64,000 nt of DNA from Candidatus Uabimicrobium amorphum (GCF_009002475.1 NZ_AP019860.1:1178001-1242000), one strand, 5' to 3'. Numbered from the stretch's first letter, positions 44,205 through 53,177 are shown. Program-made: numbers and translations. Notes: generated from the sequence alone by a model not told the origin.

Positions 44205-45140
44205 TTATTCTTCATCTAAACCGTTTAATATGTCACCCAAGGCATCTTTTTCTTCGTCTGTGGCATCGAGATTTTGTAATAGACTATCTAAGTCTTCTCC
44301 TTGCGGACCTTCATCGTCTTCGATGCTTTGCTCTCCCATGCCGGGAATTGGTGCGTCGTCCTCTTCTTCATCTTCATCTACATTCGCCTTTACCGGCGTT
44401 TCCATGTGTGATAAAGCTGCGCGCATATCTTCAGCGGCCTCTAATAGAGCCTCTTTTAGTAAGTTATTGAATTCAAAGTCTTCGCTGATGTAGTAAATCG
44501 TGCTAAAAGTACTACCTTTTTTGCGATAGTCTTGTTCCCAAATAACCGTACCAGCTCTATTTTTTAACTGTAGGGTAATATCAAGAGTATTGTTGTTCAC
44601 AGTAACAGGGGCCCCTAGGGTCCAAAAAATAGGGCTTAAAACAGAAAAACCATAGGTATAAAACATGCCGTAGTAGTTACTTGAATTGATAACACCTTGC
44701 AGAATTAAATCGGAGCCTTTTGGTGATTTAGCGTAATATGTTTTGGTAAAAACATTTGCTGCACTCAACTCATCTGCGGTTGCACGAGCGATGTCTTCGC
44801 GTGGGTTCCACTGAGCAATTTTTTTGTTAGCACCAGTGTGATGTTCTGCTACGCGATGCCCACCAATAAACCACCATTGGCTTTCACTTGTTCTCCATTG
44901 TGCTTTTTCGGGAACATCAAAGTTTTGTGCTCCCCACAACATCAAAGGAACAAGAGTAATGGCTCGAGAGTCAGTGTTGTTATCACCACGTTTATCGGCA
45001 AAAGGCAACACAACGACGTTTGCATTCATGAGTGTTTCATTTGTGGATTGTGGCTCTGCTTCGTAGCGAAATACTTTTTGTGAAACACAACCTGTGAGTA
45101 GTACAACAAATATTAAAAGTAATATAACATTTTTCATCAT
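44205..45140 (-). CDS. Lipoprotein with acidic C-terminal tail
   Basis: The 311-residue protein begins MMKNVILLLIFVVLLTGC, a lipobox signal with Cys near 18. The mature part shows WFIGGHRVAEHHTGANKKI and LQGVINSSNYYGMFYTYG, followed by a beta-rich segment and an acidic tail (EDEEEDDAPIPGMGEQS). An upstream in-frame start at 45272 would hide the lipobox 60 residues in, so I prefer 45140. No family is recognised. It is the first gene of the pair with 43331-44125. Confidence 0.6.
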   Translation of the reverse strand: MMKNVILLLIFVVLLTGCVSQKVFRYEAEPQSTNETLMNANVVVLPFADKRGDNNTDSRAITLVPLMLWGAQNFDVPEKAQWRTSESQWWFIGGHRVAEHHTGANKKIAQWNPREDIARATADELSAANVFTKTYYAKSPKGSDLILQGVINSSNYYGMFYTYGFSVLSPIFWTLGAPVTVNNNTLDITLQLKNRAGTVIWEQDYRKKGSTFSTIYYISEDFEFNNLLKEALLEAAEDMRAALSHMETPVKANVDEDEEEDDAPIPGMGEQSIEDDEGPQGEDLDSLLQNLDATDEEKDALGDILNGLDEE

Positions 45141-45494
45141 GTTGTGGCGAGGATACCTGGGTTTATCAAAGAAGGAGTCGTTACTTGAAAGCAAGTACAT
45201 TCGAAACCTATTTTTACCTCGCATCTCCTTTCTGAGAGTAAGAATAGCGTCCAGGTCAAGAACAAATAGCATTGTTAGTTACTTTTGTATAAAAAAGTGG
45301 CGAGAGTTGAATGTAAATTTGTTATTATTATGCTGACTCTGCTGAAGTTGGTGGTTTGCATCATAAATGCTGGAAAAGATAAATAAAGCGAAAAATGCGC
45401 CACCAAAAACGTTAGAATCAGGTATTATGCTTTTAAAATAGTTTATTCTATTGTAACATTTTGTCACAAAATTTGCTAAAAACAAAATCTTTTT
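45141..45494. other. Divergent intergenic region
   Basis: These 354 bp lie between a minus-strand lipoprotein and the plus-strand MATE gene. I see only a palindrome, ATTTTGT-C-ACAAAAT (45458-45472), close to the MATE start, that could be an operator. No RNA or repeat. Confidence 0.4.
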
Positions 45495-46829
45495 ATGGTA
45501 GTAAAATATATGGAATCAAGAGTTAAGAGAATTTTGGGTTTGTCGCTACCTATCATAGGGGCAATGATTTCGCAAAACGTTTTAAATTTAGTGGATACTG
45601 CGATGGTGGGGCAACTAGGAGACGCGGCACTAGCGGCAGTTGGCCTAGGTGGATTTGCGATGTTTATGTGCCAGGCTATCATTTTGGGAATTTCTACAGG
45701 TGTACAAGCGATTGCCGCAAGACGCAAAGGAGAAGGTCGCGAAGATGAGATGGCGACACCTCTTAATGGTGGTATCATGCTGGTTGTGCTCGCGGGTATT
45801 CCTTTGTCTACAGTATTGTACTTCATTGTAGAGAGTTTGTACCCGTATCTAAATTCAGATCCCGATGTCATTGCGCAAGGAGTGCCATACATACAAATTC
45901 GCATTTGGGTGATTGTATTTGTGGGGACGAATTATGCTTTTCGCGGTTACTGGAATGGGGTAGATCTTTCGCGCTTGTATATGTCAACACTCATTATAAT
46001 GCATAGTACCAATATTTTTCTCAATTACGTTTTGATCTTTGGGAATTTTGGGGCTCCAGAACTGGGGGTAGTAGGCGCAGGTCTTGCTACAGCAATTTCC
46101 ACGGCCCTAGGAACATTGTGTTACTTCGTTCTTGGTTGGCGTTATGCGCGTGAAAATGGCTTCCTCAAACGAAAACCAGATTCGCAAACCTTTCGCTCTC
46201 TTGTGCGATTGTCTGTCCCAAATGGTTTACAACAATTGGCGTTTGCAGCAGGTTTTGTTGCTACTTTTTGGATTATCGGTTTAGTTGGTAAAGCCGAAGT
46301 TGCCGCCGCAACAGTACTTCTAAACGTCACCTTAGTGTGCATACTACCAGGAATTGCTTTCGGAATTTCGGCGGCCACTCTTGTCGGGCAAGCTTTGGGA
46401 AGAAAAGATCTTCCCGATGCAAAACAATGGGGATGGGACGTGACAAAAATCGGTTGTATGGTTTTATTCATACTTGGGCTTCCGATGTGGATCGCTCCCA
46501 AGCAAATTCTATCGGTATTTATTATCAACCCTCAAACAGTAGAGTTAGCACGCATTCCCATGATATTAGTAGGAGCGACGATTGGTTTTGAAGCCATCGG
46601 CTTGGTGCTCATGAACGCATTACTGGGAGCAGGCGCAAGTCGTACGGTAATGATCGTTTCCTTTATCGCGCAGTGGGTTTTGTTCTTACCTCTCGCGTAT
46701 TATATCGGTCCTGTTGCTGGATTTGGCTTATTGGGTATTTGGGCTTGCCAAGCTGGCTATCGCGGACTACAGAGTGTCGTTTTCGCTATTGTTTGGCATC
46801 GCGGAACATGGCAAAATATAAAAGTGTAA
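45495..46829 (+). CDS. MATE-family multidrug/metabolite efflux transporter
   Basis: The 444-residue protein is a normal-length MATE transporter with 12 predicted spans in two six-helix bundles. The N-terminal motif LGLSLPIIGAMISQNVLNL, then DTAMVGQLGDAALAAVGLGG, is diagnostic. MATE proteins export cationic drugs or metabolites using Na+ or H+. ATG 45495 has no clear Shine-Dalgarno; ATG 45510 is an alternative five codons later. It is 37 bp before the acetyltransferase gene and likely cotranscribed. Confidence 0.9.
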   Translation: MVVKYMESRVKRILGLSLPIIGAMISQNVLNLVDTAMVGQLGDAALAAVGLGGFAMFMCQAIILGISTGVQAIAARRKGEGREDEMATPLNGGIMLVVLAGIPLSTVLYFIVESLYPYLNSDPDVIAQGVPYIQIRIWVIVFVGTNYAFRGYWNGVDLSRLYMSTLIIMHSTNIFLNYVLIFGNFGAPELGVVGAGLATAISTALGTLCYFVLGWRYARENGFLKRKPDSQTFRSLVRLSVPNGLQQLAFAAGFVATFWIIGLVGKAEVAAATVLLNVTLVCILPGIAFGISAATLVGQALGRKDLPDAKQWGWDVTKIGCMVLFILGLPMWIAPKQILSVFIINPQTVELARIPMILVGATIGFEAIGLVLMNALLGAGASRTVMIVSFIAQWVLFLPLAYYIGPVAGFGLLGIWACQAGYRGLQSVVFAIVWHRGTWQNIKV

Positions 46830-46866
46830 CTTAAATTTTGACGGGATGAACAGTTTAGGAGATGAT

Positions 46867-47409
46867 ATGCATCATTTTTTTAGCGAACGTTTAATTTTAA
46901 GATCGTGGAAAAAAGAAGATTACGCGCCATTTTTTGATATAAATAACGATTCTGAGGTAGTAAGATTTTTGCCTGGTACGTTGTCAAGAGAAGAAAACGA
47001 TGCATTCATCTCGCGGATTGAAAGTCATTTTGCAAAGTACGGTTTTGGGCTTTTTGCTTGTGAGCATAAACACGATGGAGTGTTTATCGGTTTTGTAGGA
47101 CTTTCTATTCCTTCGTTCTCTTGCGATTTCACTCCTTGTGTGGAAATTGGTTGGCGTCTTGCCCGTAAATACTGGGGACAGGGACTGGCGACCGAAGGCG
47201 CAAAGAGAGTACTCAAATACGCGCGTGATGCTCTAAATTTAGAGCGAGTGGTGTCATTCACCGTACCTGATAATGTAGGTTCGCGGCGTGTTATGGAAAA
47301 ATTAGGCATGAGATATATTAAAGACTTTGATCACCCGGCGTTAGATAAAGATCATCGTTTGTGTCGTCACGTTTTGTACGAAATTGAATTAAATGGAGAA
47401 GACCAATGA
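46867..47409 (+). CDS. GNAT-family N-acetyltransferase, RimJ-like
   Basis: The 180-residue protein has the RimJ/RimL pattern: SERLILRSWKKEDY at the start, GWRLARKYWGQGLATEGAK near the middle (acetyl-CoA pyrophosphate loop QGLATEG) and VVSFTVPDNVGSRRVMEKLG near the end. It transfers acetyl to an N-terminal or side-chain amine, with target unknown. ATG 46867 has AGGAG 5 nt upstream and matches the family start; an in-frame ATG at 46846 is less likely. It overlaps the epimerase gene by 4 bp. Confidence 0.87.
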   Translation: MHHFFSERLILRSWKKEDYAPFFDINNDSEVVRFLPGTLSREENDAFISRIESHFAKYGFGLFACEHKHDGVFIGFVGLSIPSFSCDFTPCVEIGWRLARKYWGQGLATEGAKRVLKYARDALNLERVVSFTVPDNVGSRRVMEKLGMRYIKDFDHPALDKDHRLCRHVLYEIELNGEDQ

Positions 47410-47807
47410 TAAAAAAAGTAGACCATATTGGTATCGCGGTGAAGAGTATCGCAGAGCAAGTTGCTTACTACCGCGATGTATTGGGGCTTCCATTTCTCGG
47501 AGAAGAAGAGGTGGAAAACCAACAAGTGAAAGTGGCGATGTTCCAGGCCGGAGAAATTCGCATAGAGCTCCTTGAAGCAACCAGTGATGAAAGTCCTATT
47601 GCAAAATTTATTGCAAAAAAAGGACAAGGTATTCATCATGTTGCGTATCATTCCGACAATATTAAAGAAGACTTAGATAACGCAAAAAAACAAGACATTA
47701 GACTTATCAATGAGACGCCACAAATGGGGGCCGACAACAAACAAATTGCTTTTATGCATCCTAAATCGACTTTTGGTGTTTTGACAGAACTGTGTAGTGA
47801 AGAATAA
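47406..47807 (+). CDS. mce: Methylmalonyl-CoA epimerase
   Basis: The 133-residue protein is the usual size for this glyoxalase-fold enzyme. The motif KKVDHIGIAVKSIAEQ supplies the first metal ligand His 7, GIHHVAYH the second pair, and LTELCSEE the C-terminal Glu. It racemises (R)- and (S)-methylmalonyl-CoA in propionate or odd-chain and branched-chain degradation. The ATGA overlap with the acetyltransferase shows coupling. No mutase is in the window. Confidence 0.88.
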   Translation: MIKKVDHIGIAVKSIAEQVAYYRDVLGLPFLGEEEVENQQVKVAMFQAGEIRIELLEATSDESPIAKFIAKKGQGIHHVAYHSDNIKEDLDNAKKQDIRLINETPQMGADNKQIAFMHPKSTFGVLTELCSEE

Positions 47808-47821
47808 CGTCTATTTTGCGC

Positions 47822-47849
47822 TTGACATTCGTGTAAAATGACAAATAAT
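47822..47849 (+). promoter_or_regulatory. Putative sigma70-type promoter of ompH and the cluster beyond
   Basis: A perfect TTGACA and AATAAT are separated by 16 bp. Transcription would start about 130 bp before ATG 47988, leaving a long leader. It is the best promoter match by eye in the window and would drive the OmpH-porin-ExbB-ExbD region. Confidence 0.5.
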
Positions 47850-47987
47850 TCATAGTAGAAATAGTACTTTTTTTATTGTCTTTTACGGGTAATTGATATA
47901 TTCTATTACTCCAAATTATTTGCGCGACATTTGTGCATGACAGATGCGGGCAATGTAAGTTGTAGATAGAGAATTAAAGGAATAAAC

Positions 47988-48569
47988 ATGCGACAACATA
48001 TATTATATATCGTGATTCTTCTGCTAACATCTTTTGTGGTTGTACAACTGTCGAACAACAACAATGTAGAGGCGAACACAAGTTTTAAAGTAGGTTTTGT
48101 CAACATACCTGAGATATTCAGTCAATACACCAAGGCGAAGGAAGAAAAAGAAAAAGTTCGTCAGCAATACCAACAAGAAACTCTTATTATCAAAAAATTA
48201 GAGGAAAAAGCAAAAAAGCTCAAAGAAAAAATACCTCTTTATCGTGCAGGAAGTGCTATTCGCCAACGATATGAAAATGAATTGGCCGAAACGGCTTTCA
48301 AAGCGAAAAATCAGTCGGAACGCGCCAAATACTTTATGGCATTAAAACTGCGTAACAGTACGGAAATGGTATACCATGACATTGCTAAAGCAATTGAAAA
48401 GTACGCCAAAGACAATAACTTTGCACTCATTTTAAAAATAGAAGAAGCTGATTTTTTTGGTGCACAAGATCCTGCGCAAGTAAAACAAAAGATTGATATG
48501 CGCAATGTTTTGTACTGGAAAAACAGTTTAGACGTGACAAAAGGTATTGTTAAATTACTCAATAAATAA
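47988..48569 (+). CDS. OmpH/Skp-like periplasmic chaperone
   Basis: The 193-residue protein has a signal-like N-terminus (HILYIVILLLTSFVVVQL) and the OmpH signature strand VGFVNIPEIFSQYTKAKEEKEK. A long charged helical arm follows, ending with ALILKIEEADFFGAQDPA. The family binds outer-membrane proteins in the periplasm and hands them on to the BAM machine. Its place 12 bp before the barrel gene supports a role for its neighbour. AAAGGAATAAAC precedes the ATG. Confidence 0.8.
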   Translation: MRQHILYIVILLLTSFVVVQLSNNNNVEANTSFKVGFVNIPEIFSQYTKAKEEKEKVRQQYQQETLIIKKLEEKAKKLKEKIPLYRAGSAIRQRYENELAETAFKAKNQSERAKYFMALKLRNSTEMVYHDIAKAIEKYAKDNNFALILKIEEADFFGAQDPAQVKQKIDMRNVLYWKNSLDVTKGIVKLLNK

Positions 48570-48581
48570 TGGATTCTGCAA

Positions 48582-49979
48582 ATGAGAAAAGAGCAAAAAA
48601 AAATGCGAATAGATGAGGGATTTTTTCGACTTTGCAAATTTGCCTTTTTTCATTTGTTGATACTCTTGCTGTTTTCGTCTGTATATGCTCAAGAGCAAAG
48701 CCTTGAAGAAAAAGTGAAAAAGCTCGAAAAGCAAGTCGAAAAAATGAGTGAAGAGCTGACAAATCTTCAAGAAATTATACGCACCCAACAAAAAACCATC
48801 GAAAAAAACACTCAAAAAATAACCACTCCGAAAACACCTGCTTACGAAGAAATTATTCAGGAACTAGAAGACGAATTATCATATAATCGCGACCAAACAT
48901 ATTATCTAAAAGTTTTAAATTCACATTTGGAAATAGGAGGATACGGTGAGCTTATTTTTTTAGCAGAAGAGAAGCAAGATCCACAGTTTATTTTCTCACG
49001 GTTTGCTTTGCGTATGCGTTCTTCTATTAGTGATTGGCTGAGTTTCCAATCGGAAATTGCTATTGAGGACGATGTCGATTTAGAAATTAACTATGCGCAC
49101 TTTAACATATTACTTTCTCCAGAATTTAATATCAAACTGGGTTTGATTTTAGTTCCTTTTGGTCAGTTTAACTCTTTTTATCCACCACCAGGAAATGAGT
49201 TGACTTCTATTCCACTAGTAAATGAATTTTTAATTCCCACAGTATGGTCGGAACCGGGAATTTCTATTTACGGACAACTCAATAATTTTTTCCCTTTGAC
49301 TTTGACATATGAGTTTTTGATATCAAATGGTTTAGGGGAAGGTGGTTTTGACATTGTCAATGGTAACCGCGATGCACGTCAAGATTTTAACGTAGATAAC
49401 AATGCCGACAAACAATTTAGCGGACGTATTGGTTTCATTCCACAACTTTCTCTTTTGCCACTTGGATTAGTTTTTGGTGTATCAGGAGTCGCAGGAGAAT
49501 TTGATGACAATGGCAATAACCAGTATATTGGTTTAGCACTAGATGGAAATTTACGCATGGGTAGTTTTTCTCTCATTGGAGAACAGGATTACATCGAAGT
49601 TTCCGGAGAATACGCTCAATTCGACATTGAAAACGATGATCGTATTATCAACCTATTTCCTCAAATAGCTTCGTTTATGTCGGGGCATTATATCCAAGTG
49701 AGTTACTTTTTCTTCCCCGAAGAGTGGCGTGGACAAAGTATTTTCTTCAACGATGAAAGTCAATTTGCTCTTTCTCTTCGCTATGATCATTTACAGTTTG
49801 ATTCGTCACAAAAAGGGGCATCTGAACTAGATGATCAGAGCATCTACACATTGGGAATCAACTTTCGTCCTATTGAAAAGTCTGTTTTCAAAATCGAGTA
49901 CAATCATATTCGTAAATTTGTGGATGGCGATGAAGATTGGGTTGGTCGGATTCAAGCGTCTTTTTCCACCTATTTTTAA
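48582..49979 (+). CDS. Outer-membrane porin-like beta-barrel with coiled-coil N-terminus
   Basis: The 465-residue protein has a signal peptide (hydrophobic FAFFHLLILLLFSSVYAQ), a coiled coil (about 35-90, LEEKVKKLEKQVEKMSEEL) and about 340 residues of alternating beta-strands with aromatic girdles that end in Phe (SFSTYF), as outer-membrane barrels do. It resembles phosphate-selective porin O/P proteins, whose N-terminal coiled coil forms a trimer. It could pass small solutes or anchor the envelope complex. It is followed by small acidic proteins and the ExbB/ExbD-like pair. Confidence 0.75.
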   Translation: MRKEQKKMRIDEGFFRLCKFAFFHLLILLLFSSVYAQEQSLEEKVKKLEKQVEKMSEELTNLQEIIRTQQKTIEKNTQKITTPKTPAYEEIIQELEDELSYNRDQTYYLKVLNSHLEIGGYGELIFLAEEKQDPQFIFSRFALRMRSSISDWLSFQSEIAIEDDVDLEINYAHFNILLSPEFNIKLGLILVPFGQFNSFYPPPGNELTSIPLVNEFLIPTVWSEPGISIYGQLNNFFPLTLTYEFLISNGLGEGGFDIVNGNRDARQDFNVDNNADKQFSGRIGFIPQLSLLPLGLVFGVSGVAGEFDDNGNNQYIGLALDGNLRMGSFSLIGEQDYIEVSGEYAQFDIENDDRIINLFPQIASFMSGHYIQVSYFFFPEEWRGQSIFFNDESQFALSLRYDHLQFDSSQKGASELDDQSIYTLGINFRPIEKSVFKIEYNHIRKFVDGDEDWVGRIQASFSTYF

Positions 49980-50053
49980 CTTGAAAAACGCAAAAAGATA
50001 GGCGACAATTGAAGTACAACCATTGGTAAGTTATATAATAAGAGGAGATATTA

Positions 50054-50329
50054 ATGGTAGATAAGGACAAGGACATATACAATATTGGAGCTTCCACACG
50101 AAAAATTTTGTTCAATTTTCTAGATGAACTCAAAGATAGTGACGGACAAGACGAAGGAAAATCAATCACAAAAAGCAAAAAAGACGTAAAATTATTTTCG
50201 GGGAAGCTTTCAGAAAATCAGGAAAAAGCAGTAGAGCAAAAGACCGAAAGTACTCATAAAAGTACAAAAGAATTTGTACTAAGTAAAGACGAAGAAGATA
50301 AGCTAAAATTGGCCAATGAAGATAAGTAA
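50054..50329 (+). CDS. Small charged protein, cluster-specific, paralogue of 50380
   Basis: The 91-residue protein is very rich in Asp, Glu and Lys with no Cys and no membrane span. It has a helical STRKILFNFLDELKDSD near the N-terminus and a C-terminal LSKDEEDKLKLAN. A GAGGAGATATTA ribosome site is strong. No family is recognised. The gene at 50380 has the same two landmarks, TKRYVREFLDDIK and LTEEEQQKLKL, in the same order, so the two are probably diverged paralogues. Confidence 0.6.
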   Translation: MVDKDKDIYNIGASTRKILFNFLDELKDSDGQDEGKSITKSKKDVKLFSGKLSENQEKAVEQKTESTHKSTKEFVLSKDEEDKLKLANEDK

Positions 50330-50379
50330 TACTGTTTGATTTGACAATAAGTTTGAACTCATTTAAAAAGTAGGTTTTT

Positions 50380-50772
50380 ATGGAAAATTCTGAATCAAAA
50401 AAAGAACGCCTTGCCTACGTTGCGCGAGTTGAAGATCTTGCGGAAGATTTTCTGAATCAATTAGAAAACCCCGAAGAAAAACAGGATTCCAATGTCAATG
50501 ATCTTATTGATGTATTTATTAAAGACGTCGACTCCGAAAAAGTTACGACCGTAGAGGCCGACGAAAAAATACAGGAACTCTGGGAAAATCTTCGCAAAAA
50601 AATGTTGAACCAAGAAATGGACGACCAAAACGTATCTGGTACCACAAAGCGCTATGTTCGTGAATTTCTTGATGATATAAAACCGCGAACAACAAAAAAG
50701 AGAGAAAAATCTTCCAAGATTAAATTAACAGAAGAGGAGCAGCAAAAATTAAAGCTGTTCGGACAGCTATAG
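50380..50772 (+). CDS. Small charged protein, cluster-specific, paralogue of 50054
   Basis: The 130-residue protein is acidic and helical with no span. RVEDLAEDFLNQLE appears near the start, TKRYVREFLDDIK in the second half and KIKLTEEEQQKLKLF near the end. The last two blocks match the gene at 50054. No known family. AGG lies 5 nt before the ATG. It is probably a cytosolic partner of the ExbB-like protein encoded next. Confidence 0.55.
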   Translation: MENSESKKERLAYVARVEDLAEDFLNQLENPEEKQDSNVNDLIDVFIKDVDSEKVTTVEADEKIQELWENLRKKMLNQEMDDQNVSGTTKRYVREFLDDIKPRTTKKREKSSKIKLTEEEQQKLKLFGQL

Positions 50773-50897
50773 TTACAAGGTTGCTATAGTGTTTAACAAA
50801 ATTTTTATCATTTCATCATTATGACTTACAAGCAAGAAAGAGTCAGTAGTATTTACTCCAGAGAAGGATACGAGGTTAAAAACTTCGTCACAAATCA

Positions 50898-51608
50898 ATG
50901 AACTTACTAGTTTTTATTATACCACTAGATTTGATTGTGAATCTAGTGGTTGTTATGATTACTTTGGCATTTATTCGCTATTTCGCCAAAAAAAGTGCCA
51001 AAGATTTTAAAGAAGTAAAAAAACGTTTGAAATCTGAAAGTGAACTCTATACCGAAATCATCTTGGGTGTAGAATCCGCAGGACAAAGTGTATGTAATCC
51101 TGGACTACAAGATCGCCAAATGCGCATCGCTATTTGGGAACTTTATAACAATTTGCGCGTCCAACCAAATAAACAAAGCAAAAGTATTACCCTGCAACGC
51201 AAACTGTTGGAAAAAAAAGAAGAGATATATCACTTACTTGAACGTGGTCGCGTGGAAATCGAAACGCTACCTTTTATGGGAATCATAGGTACCCTAGTGG
51301 GTTTTGCCATTTCATTTTTTACCAACCAATTTTCATTTAATGTCAATGGTATTGGTTTCTTTTTAGCCGCTTCGAGTACGATTTTTGCTTTATCTTACCT
51401 CATCAATCTCAAGAAAACTCACGAGGCTGAGACTTTGGCTTTGTTCGATTATTTCAATGAACAACAAAATTCACTGGAAAAAATCATGACAAGTTATGAA
51501 GGTTTTCGTCTTTTGGAAGATTGGTTAAAAAGATGGCCTCAGCTTTTAGATGCAGAAAAGCCTTTAGCAACAACTCAAGAAATTTCCATGGAGCACTTTA
51601 TTGATTAG
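50898..51608 (+). CDS. ExbB/TolQ/MotA-like proton-channel protein
   Basis: The 236-residue protein has the three-span layout of ExbB/TolQ: span 1 at about 3-27, a cytosolic loop of about 95 residues, span 2 in TLPFMGIIGTLVGFAISFF (the conserved GxLGTVxG helix) at about 124-143, and span 3 in GIGFFLAASSTIFALSYLI near 150-170. A basic cytosolic tail follows. Such proteins form the pentameric stator that uses the proton gradient with an ExbD-type dimer. The ExbD-like gene begins 8 bp later. The ribosome site before its ATG is poor. Confidence 0.75.
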   Translation: MNLLVFIIPLDLIVNLVVVMITLAFIRYFAKKSAKDFKEVKKRLKSESELYTEIILGVESAGQSVCNPGLQDRQMRIAIWELYNNLRVQPNKQSKSITLQRKLLEKKEEIYHLLERGRVEIETLPFMGIIGTLVGFAISFFTNQFSFNVNGIGFFLAASSTIFALSYLINLKKTHEAETLALFDYFNEQQNSLEKIMTSYEGFRLLEDWLKRWPQLLDAEKPLATTQEISMEHFID

Positions 51609-51616
51609 GAAAGCCT

Positions 51617-52744
51617 ATGCGTAGAGGAATTGTGAACTTAACACCGCTTATTGATGTACTTTTCGTGATATTATTTGTGGTAATTGGTAGCCAGTCGGAA
51701 GTCGCAGAAAGTGAAATTGAACGCGGGAAAAAAAAACACCAAGAGCTAAATGAGCAAGTTGACATGATGAAGCGCAGTAAGGAATCTTTGCAAGAAGAGA
51801 TCAAAGAACTGAGAAAACAACTTGCAGATAAGGATAAATCCGAGGATTCTTTGCGAAAAGAATTGGAAAAAAACAAACAGTTTGTTGCTGAATTGCGTAA
51901 AAAAGTTCAAGAAGTTACTTCTGCCAAGGACAAGCTTGATAAAAAAATGGAAAAGCTACTTTCACAACAAAAAACATTGTTAGATGAAAAAAACACCTTG
52001 GCAAAAAACCAACAATCGCTAAAAGACAAAATCGAGGAAGTTGAAGAAGAACTCGCGAAGAAGAAGATCGAGTTGGCACAAGAAGTTGCGGAAAGAATAA
52101 AATTAAAAGAACTTTTAGAGGCAGAGAAAAATTCTCTAAAGAATAAGCTAGATAAGCTACAAGCGCAAAAAGCCAATCTCGATGAAGATCTGAAAAAATT
52201 GCAATCACAAATCCTAAACTTTCAATCTCAAATTCATGAATTGGAAGAGGAAAAAGCTTCTCTGAGCAAAGAACTCGAATCAAGACGCGAAAAAATTCAA
52301 GAACAAGAAGAGTTTATTCGTAAAAACAGAGAAGAGATACAAAATCAGAAAATATTTAACAAAACATTGCAAAGACAATACGAAAAAATGTGGGAGGACT
52401 TCAAGAAAGACTTTGGCGACCACAATATCGTAAAAATTTATCAACGCGCGCAGGTTCTGAAAAAAAATTACAATATATTTGAGGTGACAATCAAAGAGGA
52501 CAATCAATTCTCTATTACGAACGGGGGTAGCACGGAGAGCTTAAAGTGTAATTCCGAAGAAGAACTGGTAAATTTTTTGGAAAAGACCATTCCACGCTCT
52601 GTGCACATTGATCCTAGCAGAAGTATTTTCTTAGTTCTAATGGAACCCGATTCGATACTCGTTAGTCGTGAGTGGTTGGAAAAAGAATTGAAAGAAATGA
52701 AAGTAATATACGATGTTCACCTCTTACCTAATAAGCCAGAATAG
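51617..52744 (+). CDS. ExbD/TolR-like protein with long coiled coil
   Basis: The 375-residue protein has a near-perfect ExbD/TolR N-terminus: seven cytosolic residues, then VNLTPLIDVLFVILFVVIG with the proton-binding Asp in the span. ExbD proteins then carry a short periplasmic domain; here a continuous charged coiled coil of about 230 residues (about 30-260, LSQQKTLLDEKNTLAKNQQ and similar) comes first. A C-terminal domain (about 270-375) with ITIKEDNQFSITNGG and SILVSREWLEKELKEMKV follows, plausibly the ExbD-like domain. The extra length could cross the periplasm. AGGAAAG precedes the ATG. Confidence 0.75.
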   Translation: MRRGIVNLTPLIDVLFVILFVVIGSQSEVAESEIERGKKKHQELNEQVDMMKRSKESLQEEIKELRKQLADKDKSEDSLRKELEKNKQFVAELRKKVQEVTSAKDKLDKKMEKLLSQQKTLLDEKNTLAKNQQSLKDKIEEVEEELAKKKIELAQEVAERIKLKELLEAEKNSLKNKLDKLQAQKANLDEDLKKLQSQILNFQSQIHELEEEKASLSKELESRREKIQEQEEFIRKNREEIQNQKIFNKTLQRQYEKMWEDFKKDFGDHNIVKIYQRAQVLKKNYNIFEVTIKEDNQFSITNGGSTESLKCNSEEELVNFLEKTIPRSVHIDPSRSIFLVLMEPDSILVSREWLEKELKEMKVIYDVHLLPNKPE

Positions 52745-52757
52745 TGAGGAATGTATT

Positions 52758-53153
52758 ATGGCAAAGAAGAAAAAAAGTATGTTGAAAAAATTAGTGCTAT
52801 TCACCTTTGTAGCATTTTTCGTTGGTACAATGTATTTTCTACACCATTTTGGAATTATCGCCTTCAGTGGCAACGGGCAACTCGGATGGGGAACAAACGC
52901 CATCCAACCAACAACAAATGAACTATCGTTTTACTTTTGCGATGACAAAATTTACCAAGGTAAAAACGAAATCAACGAAGACCGTTTCCGCGAAACTATT
53001 ACCGCTGCAAAAGAGAAAGATCGAAGTATCGATCTATTTTTTGTGCAAGAGAAAATTACCAACAAATTCCATGTAGGTATTAAAAAAATAGTGGATAAGG
53101 CCGATGTGGTATTTTCCGAGAAAAAAATATCCGCAGACCAATTACCGAAATAA
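52758..53153 (+). CDS. Small single-span protein, ExbD-like periplasmic domain possible
   Basis: The 131-residue protein has a Lys-rich head, one span (about 10-32) and a soluble periplasmic part LSFYFCDDKIYQGKNEINED ... HVGIKKIVDKADVVFSEKK. That part resembles the small alpha/beta domain of ExbD/TolR, but the span lacks the Asp that carries protons. GAGGA precedes ATG 52758. It ends the cluster, 26 bp before the strong terminator. It might be an accessory or a diverged second ExbD. Confidence 0.6.
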   Translation: MAKKKKSMLKKLVLFTFVAFFVGTMYFLHHFGIIAFSGNGQLGWGTNAIQPTTNELSFYFCDDKIYQGKNEINEDRFRETITAAKEKDRSIDLFFVQEKITNKFHVGIKKIVDKADVVFSEKKISADQLPK

Positions 53154-53177
53154 CGACTAAACGGGTAAACACTTAGG

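Noticed and set aside
50898-53153. Zorya-type anti-phage system
   Set aside because: The ExbD-like protein has no OmpA-like domain, the ExbB-like protein lacks a long cytosolic tail, and no ZorC/D/E-type nuclease or helicase genes are present.
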